Below are positions 18,099 through 26,476 of a stretch of DNA of 64,000 nt, piece by piece. This stretch comes from Komagataeibacter sp. FNDCR2 (lineage in GTDB: Bacteria; Pseudomonadota; Alphaproteobacteria; Acetobacterales; Acetobacteraceae): contig NZ_JAIWOU010000001.1 of assembly GCF_021295395.1 (NCBI RefSeq), forward strand, positions 1,673,501-1,737,500. The letters run 5' to 3'. Within the stretch, counting starts at the first letter, position 1. Every line of letters begins with the position of its first letter. The notes under the pieces were generated by a model. It was not told the origin of the DNA. It worked only from the letters and a program-made list of their open reading frames with translations, and searched no databases. Made by a program: the position numbers and the translations under genes.

Positions 18099-18757
18099 CA
18101 GCTATGAAACATGTCCTGAAAACCACATCGCTGGCGCTCTGCGCCGGACTTATGGCGGCACCGGTCATTCCGGCTGTCCTGCCCATTCCCGCGGCCCAGG
18201 CCGCCAGCGCGGGCGACGCGCAGGTGCAGGAGCCGATCAAGGCGCTGTATGCAGCCCTTGACCGCGTTCAGGCCAAGGCCAGCGGCACCTTTGACCAGCG
18301 CGCCCAGATGCTGGCTCCCGCCATCGACCATGCCTATAACATAGAAGCCGTGCTCGCCTCCTCCGTCGGGCCGCGCTATGCCGGGCTGCCCGATGACCAG
18401 AAGCAGGCCCTGCTGGCCACATTCCGCCAGTTCACCATCGCCCGCTATGTTTCCAGCTTCAAGCCGGGCAGCGACGCGCGCTTCACCATCGAGCCGGGCG
18501 TGACCCCTTCCCCCGTTGGCGACGACCGGATTGTTATAACGCATATCGGTTCCTCGGATGACCCGAGTGGCACGGAAATCAATTACGTGATGCGCTCCGG
18601 CGCGAAGGGCTGGCAGATCGTCGATGTGCTGCTCAACGCCCATATCAGCCAGGTTGCGGCGCAGCGCGCCGATTTCAGCTCCGCGCTGGCCAGTGGGAAT
18701 GTGCAGAAACTCACAAACCTGCTACAGAAAAAAATCAAGGCATTCTCGGAAGACTGA
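18095..18757 (+). CDS. hpnM: Hopanoid-associated MlaC/Ttg2D-family periplasmic protein HpnM
   Basis: 220 residues. A signal peptide occupies about residues 1-36 (hydrophobic [19 protein letters not shown], then AQAAS). The mature part belongs to the toluene-tolerance Ttg2/MlaC family of periplasmic lipid-binding proteins: [22 protein letters not shown] and [10 protein letters not shown] are typical. In hopanoid loci this protein is named HpnM and is thought to shuttle hopanoids between membranes together with the HpnN exporter, which is not in this window. The ATG overlaps the dxs stop, and hpnI starts 63 bp downstream. Confidence 0.9.
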   Translation: MTAMKHVLKTTSLALCAGLMAAPVIPAVLPIPAAQAASAGDAQVQEPIKALYAALDRVQAKASGTFDQRAQMLAPAIDHAYNIEAVLASSVGPRYAGLPDDQKQALLATFRQFTIARYVSSFKPGSDARFTIEPGVTPSPVGDDRIVITHIGSSDDPSGTEINYVMRSGAKGWQIVDVLLNAHISQVAAQRADFSSALASGNVQKLTNLLQKKIKAFSED

Positions 18758-18820
18758 TATCGTACTTCCCCGATACCCTTTTGTGATTCGCACCATGCGC
18801 GGGACCTTGCCGGAAAGATA

Positions 18821-19999
18821 ATGTCTGTTTTCAACGCTCTTGTTTCACCCGCCGGACTGGCCGCAACCATTGCGGCCGCCGGGTGCATGCAGGCAGCGCT
18901 AGGCACTTTTCTGGTCTCGCGTTTCCGCTGGCAGGAAAAACGGGTGGACCGGTCGGTGCCTATGCCTCCGGTCTCCGTGCTCAAGCCCCTGCACGGCAAC
19001 GAACCCCTGCTGGAGGAAGCTCTGGAGAGCTTCTGCACGCAGGACTATCCGCAGATGCAGATCATCTTTGGCGTGCAGGCGGAAGAAGACGCCGCCATTC
19101 CCATCGTGCGCCGCCTGATGGAACGCCATCCCGACGTGCAGATGGAACTGGTCATCGACCCTACCTTCCATGGGGTCAACCGCAAGATCGGCAACCTGAT
19201 CAACATCATGACCCGCGTGAAGCATGATGTGCTGGTCATTTCCGACTCCGACATTCATGTCGCTCCCGACTATCTGCGCCATGTGGTCGGCGCGCTGGTG
19301 CCGCCCGATGTGGGGCTGGTCACCACGCTCTATGCCGGGCTTCCGGCCTCCGCCACCGTGCCGCGCCTGCTGGCCGCATGCCAGATCAACCACAATTTCC
19401 TGCCCGGCGTCATGCTGTCGCGCTATCTCGGCCGGCAGGACTGCCTTGGGGCGACCATGGCGCTGCGCCGTTCCATGCTCGATGCGATCGGCGGGCTTGA
19501 AGCCCTGGTGCCCCACGTGGCCGATGACGCGATCCTTGGCCGCTATGTACGTGAACGTGGCAAGGACATCGCCATCGCCGCGTGCATGACATGGACCACG
19601 GTGGGCGAGACGGCGATGCGTGAGGTTCTGGCGCATGAACTGCGCTGGGGCCGGACCGTCAAGACGCTGGAGTCGGCCGGCTATGCCGCCTCGGCCATCC
19701 AGTTGCCCCTGTTCTGGGCTACCGTGGCCGTGTTGCTGGCGCCACATGCGACGTGGACATGGTTTTTCTTTCTTGGTGCCTGGGGATGGCGGGCGGTATG
19801 TTCGCTCATCCTGGACCGGGCGCTGGCGCAGCGCAGCCTGCTGCCGTTACTGCTCCTGCCGCTGCGCGACTGGATATCGGCCGCGGTGATGGTGGGCAGC
19901 GTGACCGGCACCCGGGTTGCCTGGCGCGGACAGACGATGCATGTCACACCGCATTCAGTTATGACATCACGATCCCAGCCGGCTTCCCCCGGTGACTGA
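18821..19999 (+). CDS. hpnI: Hopanoid biosynthesis glycosyltransferase HpnI
   Basis: 392 residues of a family-2, ceramide glucosyltransferase-like enzyme. The catalytic region shows VSVLKPLHGNEPLLEEAL, the metal-binding SDSDIHV, GRQDCLGATMALRR and the processive-type HELRWGRT. An N-terminal membrane span and two or three C-terminal spans (IQLPLFWATVAVLLAP and beyond) anchor it. HpnI adds N-acetylglucosamine to bacteriohopanetetrol. The start has GGAAAG 6 bases upstream. HpnK removes the acetyl group next, and HpnJ rearranges the sugar ring to cyclitol ether. Confidence 0.95.
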   Translation: MSVFNALVSPAGLAATIAAAGCMQAALGTFLVSRFRWQEKRVDRSVPMPPVSVLKPLHGNEPLLEEALESFCTQDYPQMQIIFGVQAEEDAAIPIVRRLMERHPDVQMELVIDPTFHGVNRKIGNLINIMTRVKHDVLVISDSDIHVAPDYLRHVVGALVPPDVGLVTTLYAGLPASATVPRLLAACQINHNFLPGVMLSRYLGRQDCLGATMALRRSMLDAIGGLEALVPHVADDAILGRYVRERGKDIAIAACMTWTTVGETAMREVLAHELRWGRTVKTLESAGYAASAIQLPLFWATVAVLLAPHATWTWFFFLGAWGWRAVCSLILDRALAQRSLLPLLLLPLRDWISAAVMVGSVTGTRVAWRGQTMHVTPHSVMTSRSQPASPGD

Positions 20000-20104
20000 T
20001 CCACCGCTGGCAGGTTGAACTGCTGTAGAATACCACCTTGTCATCAATAAGAACGGGTCATAAGGGAACCCCGTTCCCCGCCAGAACCCGAGGATACGCG
20101 TAGC

Positions 20105-21529
20105 ATGATGAAAACCCTGTTTCTCCAGCCGCCTTCGTTTGACGGATTCGATGGCGGGGCCGGTTCCCGCTATCAGGCCAAGCGGGAAATCAAGTCGTTC
20201 TGGTATCCGACGTGGCTGGCGCAGCCGGCGGCGATGGTCGAGGGCAGCCGCCTGATCGACGCGCCCCCCGCGCGCATGGGCATGGAGCCGATTCTGGAAG
20301 ACGTGCGCAACCGCGATCTCGTCATCATGCACACCTCCACCCCGTCCTTTGCGTCGGATGTGCGCGTGGCCCAGATGCTCAAGGATGCGAACCCGAACGT
20401 CAAGATCGGCATGGTCGGCGCGAAAGTGGCCGTCCAGCCCGAGGAAAGCCTGCTCAACGCCCCGCCGGTCGATTTCGTGGCGCGCAACGAGTTCGACTTC
20501 ACCATCAAGGAAATGGCCGAAGGACGCGACTGGAAGGATGTTGACGGCATTTCGTGGCGCAACAGCGAGGGCGTGATCGTCCATAACCGCGACCGCGCCA
20601 TGATCGAGGACATGGACAGCCTGCCGTTCGTGACCGAGGTGTACAAGCGCGACCTCAAGATCGAGGATTACTTCATCGGCTACCTCATGCACCCCTACAT
20701 CTCGATCTATACGGGTCGTGGGTGCAAGTCGCGCTGCACGTTCTGCCTGTGGCCGCAGACGGTGGGCGGACACCACTACCGCACCCGCAGCCCCGAGCAT
20801 GTGGCGGCCGAAATCCGGCTGGCGAAGCAGTATTTCCCGCAGGTGAAGGAATTCTTCTTCGACGACGACACCTTCACCGATGACCTGCCGCGCGCCGAAG
20901 CCATTGCCAAAGAACTGGGCAAGATGGGCATCACCTGGTCGTGCAACGCCAAGGCGAACGTGCCGCGCAAGACGCTGGAAGTGCTGAAGGCGAACGGCCT
21001 GCGCCTGCTGCTGGTCGGTTACGAAAGCGGCAACCAGCAGATCCTGCACAACATCAAGAAAGGCCTGCGCGTCGAGACCGCGCGCGAGTTCACCAAGAAC
21101 TGCCACGAACTCGGCATCAAGATCCATGGCACCTTCATCCTTGGCCTGCCGGGCGAGACGAAGGAAACCATTCAGGAAACCATCAAGTTCGCAACCGAGA
21201 TCAACCCGCACACGCTGCAGGTCTCGCTCGCCGCGCCCTATCCCGGCACGTTCCTGCACCAGCAGGCGACCGAAAATGGCTGGCTGGACGAAAAGAACGC
21301 CGAACTTCTGGATGAAAACGGCGTGCAGATCGCGCCGCTCCACTATCCGCACCTCTCGCACACGGAAATTTTCCAGAGCGTGGAGGAATTCTACCGGAAG
21401 TTCTACTTCCGCGCGCCCAAGATCGCCTCGATCGTAAACGAGATGGTCCGTTCCCCGCAGATGATGAAGCGCCGCCTGCGCGAAGGGGTGGAGTTCTTCC
21501 AGTTCCTGCGCGAACGCCGCGCCGCCTGA
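20105..21529 (+). CDS. hpnJ: Hopanoid radical SAM protein HpnJ
   Basis: 474 residues. A B12-binding-like N-terminal domain (FLQPPSFDGFDGGAGSRYQ; STPSFASDVRVAQML) is followed by a radical SAM domain with Cys207-x3-Cys211-x2-Cys214 (CKSRCTFC) and the Elp3-type GYESGNQQILHNIKKG block. HpnJ is the enzyme that converts the glucosamine-bacteriohopanetetrol to the cyclitol ether by ring contraction. GAGGA lies about 11 bases before the ATG at 20105; a second ATG directly follows. It is separated from hpnI by 105 bp and from hpnK by a terminator-like hairpin. Confidence 0.96.
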   Translation: MMKTLFLQPPSFDGFDGGAGSRYQAKREIKSFWYPTWLAQPAAMVEGSRLIDAPPARMGMEPILEDVRNRDLVIMHTSTPSFASDVRVAQMLKDANPNVKIGMVGAKVAVQPEESLLNAPPVDFVARNEFDFTIKEMAEGRDWKDVDGISWRNSEGVIVHNRDRAMIEDMDSLPFVTEVYKRDLKIEDYFIGYLMHPYISIYTGRGCKSRCTFCLWPQTVGGHHYRTRSPEHVAAEIRLAKQYFPQVKEFFFDDDTFTDDLPRAEAIAKELGKMGITWSCNAKANVPRKTLEVLKANGLRLLLVGYESGNQQILHNIKKGLRVETAREFTKNCHELGIKIHGTFILGLPGETKETIQETIKFATEINPHTLQVSLAAPYPGTFLHQQATENGWLDEKNAELLDENGVQIAPLHYPHLSHTEIFQSVEEFYRKFYFRAPKIASIVNEMVRSPQMMKRRLREGVEFFQFLRERRAA

Positions 21530-21546
21530 TCGGGCCATGCCCCCTG

Positions 21547-21580
21547 TGCCGGAACCCTCGGGTTCCGGCATTTGTTTTTT
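21547..21580 (+). terminator. Intrinsic terminator or attenuator between hpnJ and hpnK
   Basis: tgccggaacc and ggttccggca form a 10-bp stem around a short loop, followed by tttgtttttt. This is a complete intrinsic terminator inside what is otherwise one same-strand gene set. hpnK starts 21 bp after it, so hpnK is either read through at reduced level or has its own promoter in front of the hairpin. Confidence 0.88.
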
Positions 21581-21601
21581 CAAGCCATCCGGTTTTCCAG
21601 T

Positions 21602-22456
21602 ATGAAGCGCGTCATCATATCCGCCGATGACTTCGGCCTGTCCGAGGAAGTCAACGAAGCCATCGAGATCGCCCATCGGGACGGATTGCTGTCAACCGCG
21701 AGCCTGATGGTGGCGGGCCCCGCCACGGCCGACGCCATACGCCGCGCGAAAAAACTGCCGGACCTGCGGGTCGGGCTGCACCTTGTCGCGATCGAGGGAC
21801 CGGCCACGCTGCCGCCTGCCGACATTCCGCTCCTGGTGCCGCAGGACGGGCAGTTCCCCTCCGACCAGTTGAAGCTGGGTGTCGAATATTTCTTCCGCCC
21901 CGCCGTGCGCCGTGAACTCGCCGCCGAGATCGAGGCCCAGTTCCGCGCCTTTGCCGCAACGGGGCTGGCGCTGGACCATGCCAATGCCCACAAGCACATG
22001 CACCTGCACCCCACCGTGGGGCGCTACCTGATCGAGAGCGGGCTGCGCCACGGCCTGCGCGCCGTGCGCGTGCCGCTGGAACCGCCCGAACCCCTTTACG
22101 CCGCCGGGACCTATACCGATACGCTGGGGGACGCGGCGCTGCGGCGCTGGACGGCGCTGCTGCGCCATCAGGCACACAGGGCCGGTCTGGTCACGAATGA
22201 CTGGTGCTTCGGGCTGGCCTGGAGCGGGCACATGACCACCGGGCGTGTCTCGGCGCTGGCCGCCCACCTGCCCGATGGCCTGTCGGAAATCTATTTCCAC
22301 CCGGCCACGGCGAAAAACCGCCTGCTCCAGCGGCTCATGCCGACCTATGAACACGAAGCGGAATTCCGCGCGCTCTGCGCGCCGGGCTTCCGCTCGGGGC
22401 TGGCGCATGCCGGGGCCACCCCCACGACATGGACGGACGTGGCCCGCACCCGCTGA
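21602..22456 (+). CDS. hpnK: Hopanoid-associated YdjC/ChbG-type deacetylase HpnK
   Basis: 284 residues from ATG at 21602 (MKRVIISADDFGLS); an upstream in-frame ATG at 21572 lies inside the terminator hairpin and is rejected. The metal-binding residues of the YdjC fold appear in ISADDFG, GLHLVAIEG and HANAHKHMHLHP. HpnK deacetylates N-acetylglucosaminyl-bacteriohopanetetrol made by HpnI, giving the glucosamine form used by HpnJ. The last codons approach the convergent thioredoxin gene, 21 bp apart, with no clear terminator between. Confidence 0.93.
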   Translation: MKRVIISADDFGLSEEVNEAIEIAHRDGLLSTASLMVAGPATADAIRRAKKLPDLRVGLHLVAIEGPATLPPADIPLLVPQDGQFPSDQLKLGVEYFFRPAVRRELAAEIEAQFRAFAATGLALDHANAHKHMHLHPTVGRYLIESGLRHGLRAVRVPLEPPEPLYAAGTYTDTLGDAALRRWTALLRHQAHRAGLVTNDWCFGLAWSGHMTTGRVSALAAHLPDGLSEIYFHPATAKNRLLQRLMPTYEHEAEFRALCAPGFRSGLAHAGATPTTWTDVARTR

Positions 22457-22477
22457 CGGGCCACATCCGCACAGGCT

Positions 22478-22807
<330 letters not shown>

Positions 22808-22879
22808 CGCTTCATCTCTCCTTTGTGGCAGCCGGAGCTGCCCGCTGACCTACTGACATGGCCACGTTGGCGCATGCGG

Positions 22880-25800
22880 TCAAGACTGCCCCCCATCCTT
22901 TGTCCCCACCCGATCCGGCGCGTTGCGGTCCAGCAGGGGGGCGGGCAGGATGTCAACGCGCACGCCCTCCGTCCAGACCAGCGCGCACACGACCCGCCTG
23001 CCCGGATAGACACCGCGCAGCAACGCGCGGTAAGCCGCCATCTGCCGCAGGTAGAGTACGGGGGTATGCGCCACATCGGCCGGGGGGTGGCGATTGGTCT
23101 TGAAATCACACACCGTGACCGTATCCGCGCCGACCGCCATCCGGTCCACCTGCCCCACGATCACCTGCTGGCCCACGATACCGGCCAGCGGCTGTTCGGC
23201 CCGACTGCCGGGCGCGAACAGGGCCGCGAGTTCCGGGCTGTCCATCACCGCCAGCACCTGGGCCACCAGTTCATCACATGCCGCAGGCTCCAGCCCCGCC
23301 GCCGGGCGCGACAGCCATGCATGGGCAAGCTCCGCGCGCGCGTCTGCCGGGCAGTCGGGCAGGTATTGCAACAGGGCATGCACCAACTGGCCGCGTTGCA
23401 GGGCGCGGGCGCGCTGGCTGACGCCGTCCGCCCGCTCCCGCACCGTACTGGCGGACAGGAGCGGCGAACGTACGGCCGGCTGGGGGCCAAGGGCGATGTC
23501 ATCGGGCCGGCTGGGCGCCAGCGGGCGGGCGAGCGGTTCCTCCACCGCGGGCCTGACGGGCTGCCACAACGGCGCATGGCCCATCCAGTGCGGCAGCGGG
23601 GGCGTGGGCGGACAGGGCGGCTGCGCGCCGGTCTGGGGCAGCTCGCCCGGCGCGGGCGGGCGTACGCGCTCTTCCTCCAGCACCAGGGTTTCACCTTCCC
23701 AGCCCAGATCAAAAGGTTGCGCGCGGACACCCGCGCCCTCGAACCCCTTGCGGCACAGGTCGTACCAGCACCCGCCGGGCACGCCCCGGCGTGGTTCCCA
23801 GCCGCATATGACCAGCCGGTCGCTGGCGCGCGTCAGGGCGACATAGAGCAGCCGGTTGTATTCTTCCGCCGCGTCCTGCCTGATCTTTTCCTGCAGGCTG
23901 GCGGTCAGGTCCGTCACCAGTTCGCGCCGGGGCACCCATATCGGGATGTCCAGCTTGGTCCGGTCATCGGTTTTCCATAACACGCCGGTATCGGCGCGGG
24001 GGGTTGCGATGGTGTCGGGCAGGATGACCAGGCGCGCCTGCAACCCCTTGGCCCCGTGCGCGGTCATGACGCGGACCATGTTGGCCGAGGCATCGGGTTC
24101 ATGGCGCACCGTTTCATCCGATGCGTTGAGCCAGTGCAGGAACCCCTGAAGCGAGATGGCGTGCGTCTCCTCGAACCGCAGGGCGGCGGAGAGCAGTTCA
24201 TCAACCGGCTCCACCGCTTCCGGCCCCAGCCGGGCCAGCAGGCGCGCACGACCGCCCAGCGGGCCGAGGGCTTCGGCCAGAATCTGGTACGGAGTCGCGT
24301 AATCCACCTGCCGGAACAGGGTGTTGAGGACATGCCAGGCCGTGGACCAGTCGGGCCGTTCGCCATGGCGGGCCCGCAGCACCGCCCATAATGGCTGGCC
24401 GTCGCGTCCCGTCGCCAGATGCATGAGCGAGGGATCATCCAGCCCGCCCAGCGGCGAGGTCAGCACGCAGGCCAGCGTCAGGTCGTCCTGCGGCAGCAGG
24501 AGTGCGGCGCACAGCGCCATCAGGTCGCGCACCGCAAGCTGGTCGGTCAGCACGGTGCGCACCAGTGTCGCCACCGGCACGTCATGGGTCTTGAGCGCGC
24601 GGATCAGCGCGCGCGCGAAGGCAGAGCGGCGCGGCACGAGAATCAGCACGTCACCCGGCGTCAGGGGCGCTTCCCCCGCCGGGGCGGGACGGCGCAGTTC
24701 GGCCGCGATCCAGGCCGCCAGCGTATCCGCCAGACGCTGCTGCGCGGTGGACTGCCCGGCATTCTGCCGTGGCGCCATCCACGGGTTCACATCCGTCCCG
24801 TCGGGCACCACGGGTACGGGCGGCCAGATTTCCACGCGCCCCCCCTGCCCCGGCCGGGCGGTGACATGGGCGGGAATGGTGCCATCAGGCTCCACTACGC
24901 CGCGCGCGGCGGCGGGGTTGGCGAAAACGCTGTCCACCAGATGCAGTACGGGCGCCGTGGAGCGGAAGGAGACGGTCAGCGCGGGTTCACGCCATGGCAC
25001 ATGGGCCGCGGCCGCGCTGTGGCGGAAACGCTGCCGCCAGGCGCGGAACGCCGCCGGGTCCGCGCCCTGGAAGGAATAGATCGACTGCTTGTAATCCCCC
25101 ACCGCGAAGATGGTGCGGGGGCAGCCATCGGCATCATGCGTGCCTTCACCGGCAAAGAATTCCGCCGTCAGCCCACCGGCGATGGCCCACTGGTCGGGGG
25201 ATGTGTCCTGCACCTCGTCGAGCAGCAGGTGGTCGATGCCGCCATCAAGCTTGTACAGCACCCATGCCGCACCCGGGTCGCGCAGCAGGTCGAGCGTGCG
25301 GTCGATCAGGTCATCATAATCCACCATGCCCTGCGCGCTCTTGCGCGTGGCGTAACGCTCCAGCACCGGCTGGGCCACGTCCAGCAGCGCGCAGGTCAGT
25401 TCGAACACGGTAATGGCGCGCAACTGGCCCTCGATCCCGATCACGCGCGCGGCTTCGGCCAGCAGGCTGTCGGCCAGCGCGGGGCATGCGGCCTCCATCC
25501 TGGGGTTCAGGCCGCCGCGTTTGCGCGGTGCGCCGTCGCGCGTCACCAGCGCGTTGCGCCAGTCGGCCCATTGCTGCGCACGGGTTTCAACATCCGAGCC
25601 CAGCCATGCCAGCATGGCTTCGGCCTGCTTGCGCACCGTGGGCGAACCCTCATGCGCGACATGGCGCAGCCCGTCGCGCAACCCATCCCCGTCGGGAATG
25701 GCGGCGCAGGCCTGCTGCAGGATTTCAGCCTCGTTCCGCCCGCTTATGCCCAGCAGGCGCATCAAGGCGGCTTCCACCCCCGCGCGGTCCGCCACCCAGC

Positions 25801-26476
25801 GGCGCGCCACCGGCAGCATACGCCGCGACTGGGCCTGAAGATGTGCGATGAGCGTCGTGAACTCGCCCATTCCCACCTGCCCCGCCAGCATGGCCACCGC
25901 CGGGCCGCCACGCTGCACCACGTCTTCCACCGCCGCGCGCTGGGCCAGACGGGCGTCAGTTTCCTCGATCAGGGTGAAATGCGGGCTGATCGCGGCCTCG
26001 ACCGGGAACCGCCGCAGCAAGGACTGGCAGAAGGCATGGATGGTGCCGATGCGCATGCCGCCGGGCAGGTCCAGCACGCGGGCGAACAGTTCGCGCGCGA
26101 CGCGGCGCGTGTGCTCATCCACGGGAACGGACAGGCGGGCCAGTTCCCCGTCCAGTTCCGCATCGGGCAGCATGACCCACTGGCCCAGGCGGTTCTGCAG
26201 GCGGATGGACATTTCCGCCGCCGCCGCCTTGGTAAAGGTCAGGCACAGGATACGGGCGGGGTCGCTGCCGGGCACGCGTGTCGGCGTGCCCTCGCGGTCG
26301 GGTATCTCACGCGGGAGCATGAGGCGCAGGAGCCGGTCGATCAGCAGCTTGGTCTTGCCACTCCCCGCCGAGGCCGACACGAACACCGAGGCCCGCGGAT
26401 CCGAAGCCTGCATCTGGCTGCGGTTTGCAAGGCTGATCGCATCCGCCCCGCCGCCGGGCATCACGGCCTCGTTCAT
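22880..26476 (-). CDS. addA: Double-strand break repair helicase-nuclease AddA
   Basis: 1198 residues, a UvrD-like superfamily 1 helicase fused to a RecB-type nuclease. Walker A is SASAGSGKTKLLIDR near residue 40. Helicase motifs include ILCLTFTKAAAAEM, VDYDDLIDRTLDLL, LLLDEVQDTSPDQW and, further on, MTAHGAKGLQARLVIL. The nuclease active site DFKTNR (in TVCDFKTNRHPP) is near the C-terminus. With AddB it resects DNA ends for recombination. The start ATG overlaps the addB TGA (ATGA). Length fits the alphaproteobacterial family. Confidence 0.96.
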   Translation of the reverse strand: MNEAVMPGGGADAISLANRSQMQASDPRASVFVSASAGSGKTKLLIDRLLRLMLPREIPDREGTPTRVPGSDPARILCLTFTKAAAAEMSIRLQNRLGQWVMLPDAELDGELARLSVPVDEHTRRVARELFARVLDLPGGMRIGTIHAFCQSLLRRFPVEAAISPHFTLIEETDARLAQRAAVEDVVQRGGPAVAMLAGQVGMGEFTTLIAHLQAQSRRMLPVARRWVADRAGVEAALMRLLGISGRNEAEILQQACAAIPDGDGLRDGLRHVAHEGSPTVRKQAEAMLAWLGSDVETRAQQWADWRNALVTRDGAPRKRGGLNPRMEAACPALADSLLAEAARVIGIEGQLRAITVFELTCALLDVAQPVLERYATRKSAQGMVDYDDLIDRTLDLLRDPGAAWVLYKLDGGIDHLLLDEVQDTSPDQWAIAGGLTAEFFAGEGTHDADGCPRTIFAVGDYKQSIYSFQGADPAAFRAWRQRFRHSAAAAHVPWREPALTVSFRSTAPVLHLVDSVFANPAAARGVVEPDGTIPAHVTARPGQGGRVEIWPPVPVVPDGTDVNPWMAPRQNAGQSTAQQRLADTLAAWIAAELRRPAPAGEAPLTPGDVLILVPRRSAFARALIRALKTHDVPVATLVRTVLTDQLAVRDLMALCAALLLPQDDLTLACVLTSPLGGLDDPSLMHLATGRDGQPLWAVLRARHGERPDWSTAWHVLNTLFRQVDYATPYQILAEALGPLGGRARLLARLGPEAVEPVDELLSAALRFEETHAISLQGFLHWLNASDETVRHEPDASANMVRVMTAHGAKGLQARLVILPDTIATPRADTGVLWKTDDRTKLDIPIWVPRRELVTDLTASLQEKIRQDAAEEYNRLLYVALTRASDRLVICGWEPRRGVPGGCWYDLCRKGFEGAGVRAQPFDLGWEGETLVLEEERVRPPAPGELPQTGAQPPCPPTPPLPHWMGHAPLWQPVRPAVEEPLARPLAPSRPDDIALGPQPAVRSPLLSASTVRERADGVSQRARALQRGQLVHALLQYLPDCPADARAELAHAWLSRPAAGLEPAACDELVAQVLAVMDSPELAALFAPGSRAEQPLAGIVGQQVIVGQVDRMAVGADTVTVCDFKTNRHPPADVAHTPVLYLRQMAAYRALLRGVYPGRRVVCALVWTEGVRVDILPAPLLDRNAPDRVGTKDGGQS

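Noticed and set aside
19967-21676. 569-codon minus-strand open frame opposite hpnJ
   Set aside because: Antisense to hpnJ, no family motifs, and it crosses the hpnJ-hpnK terminator.
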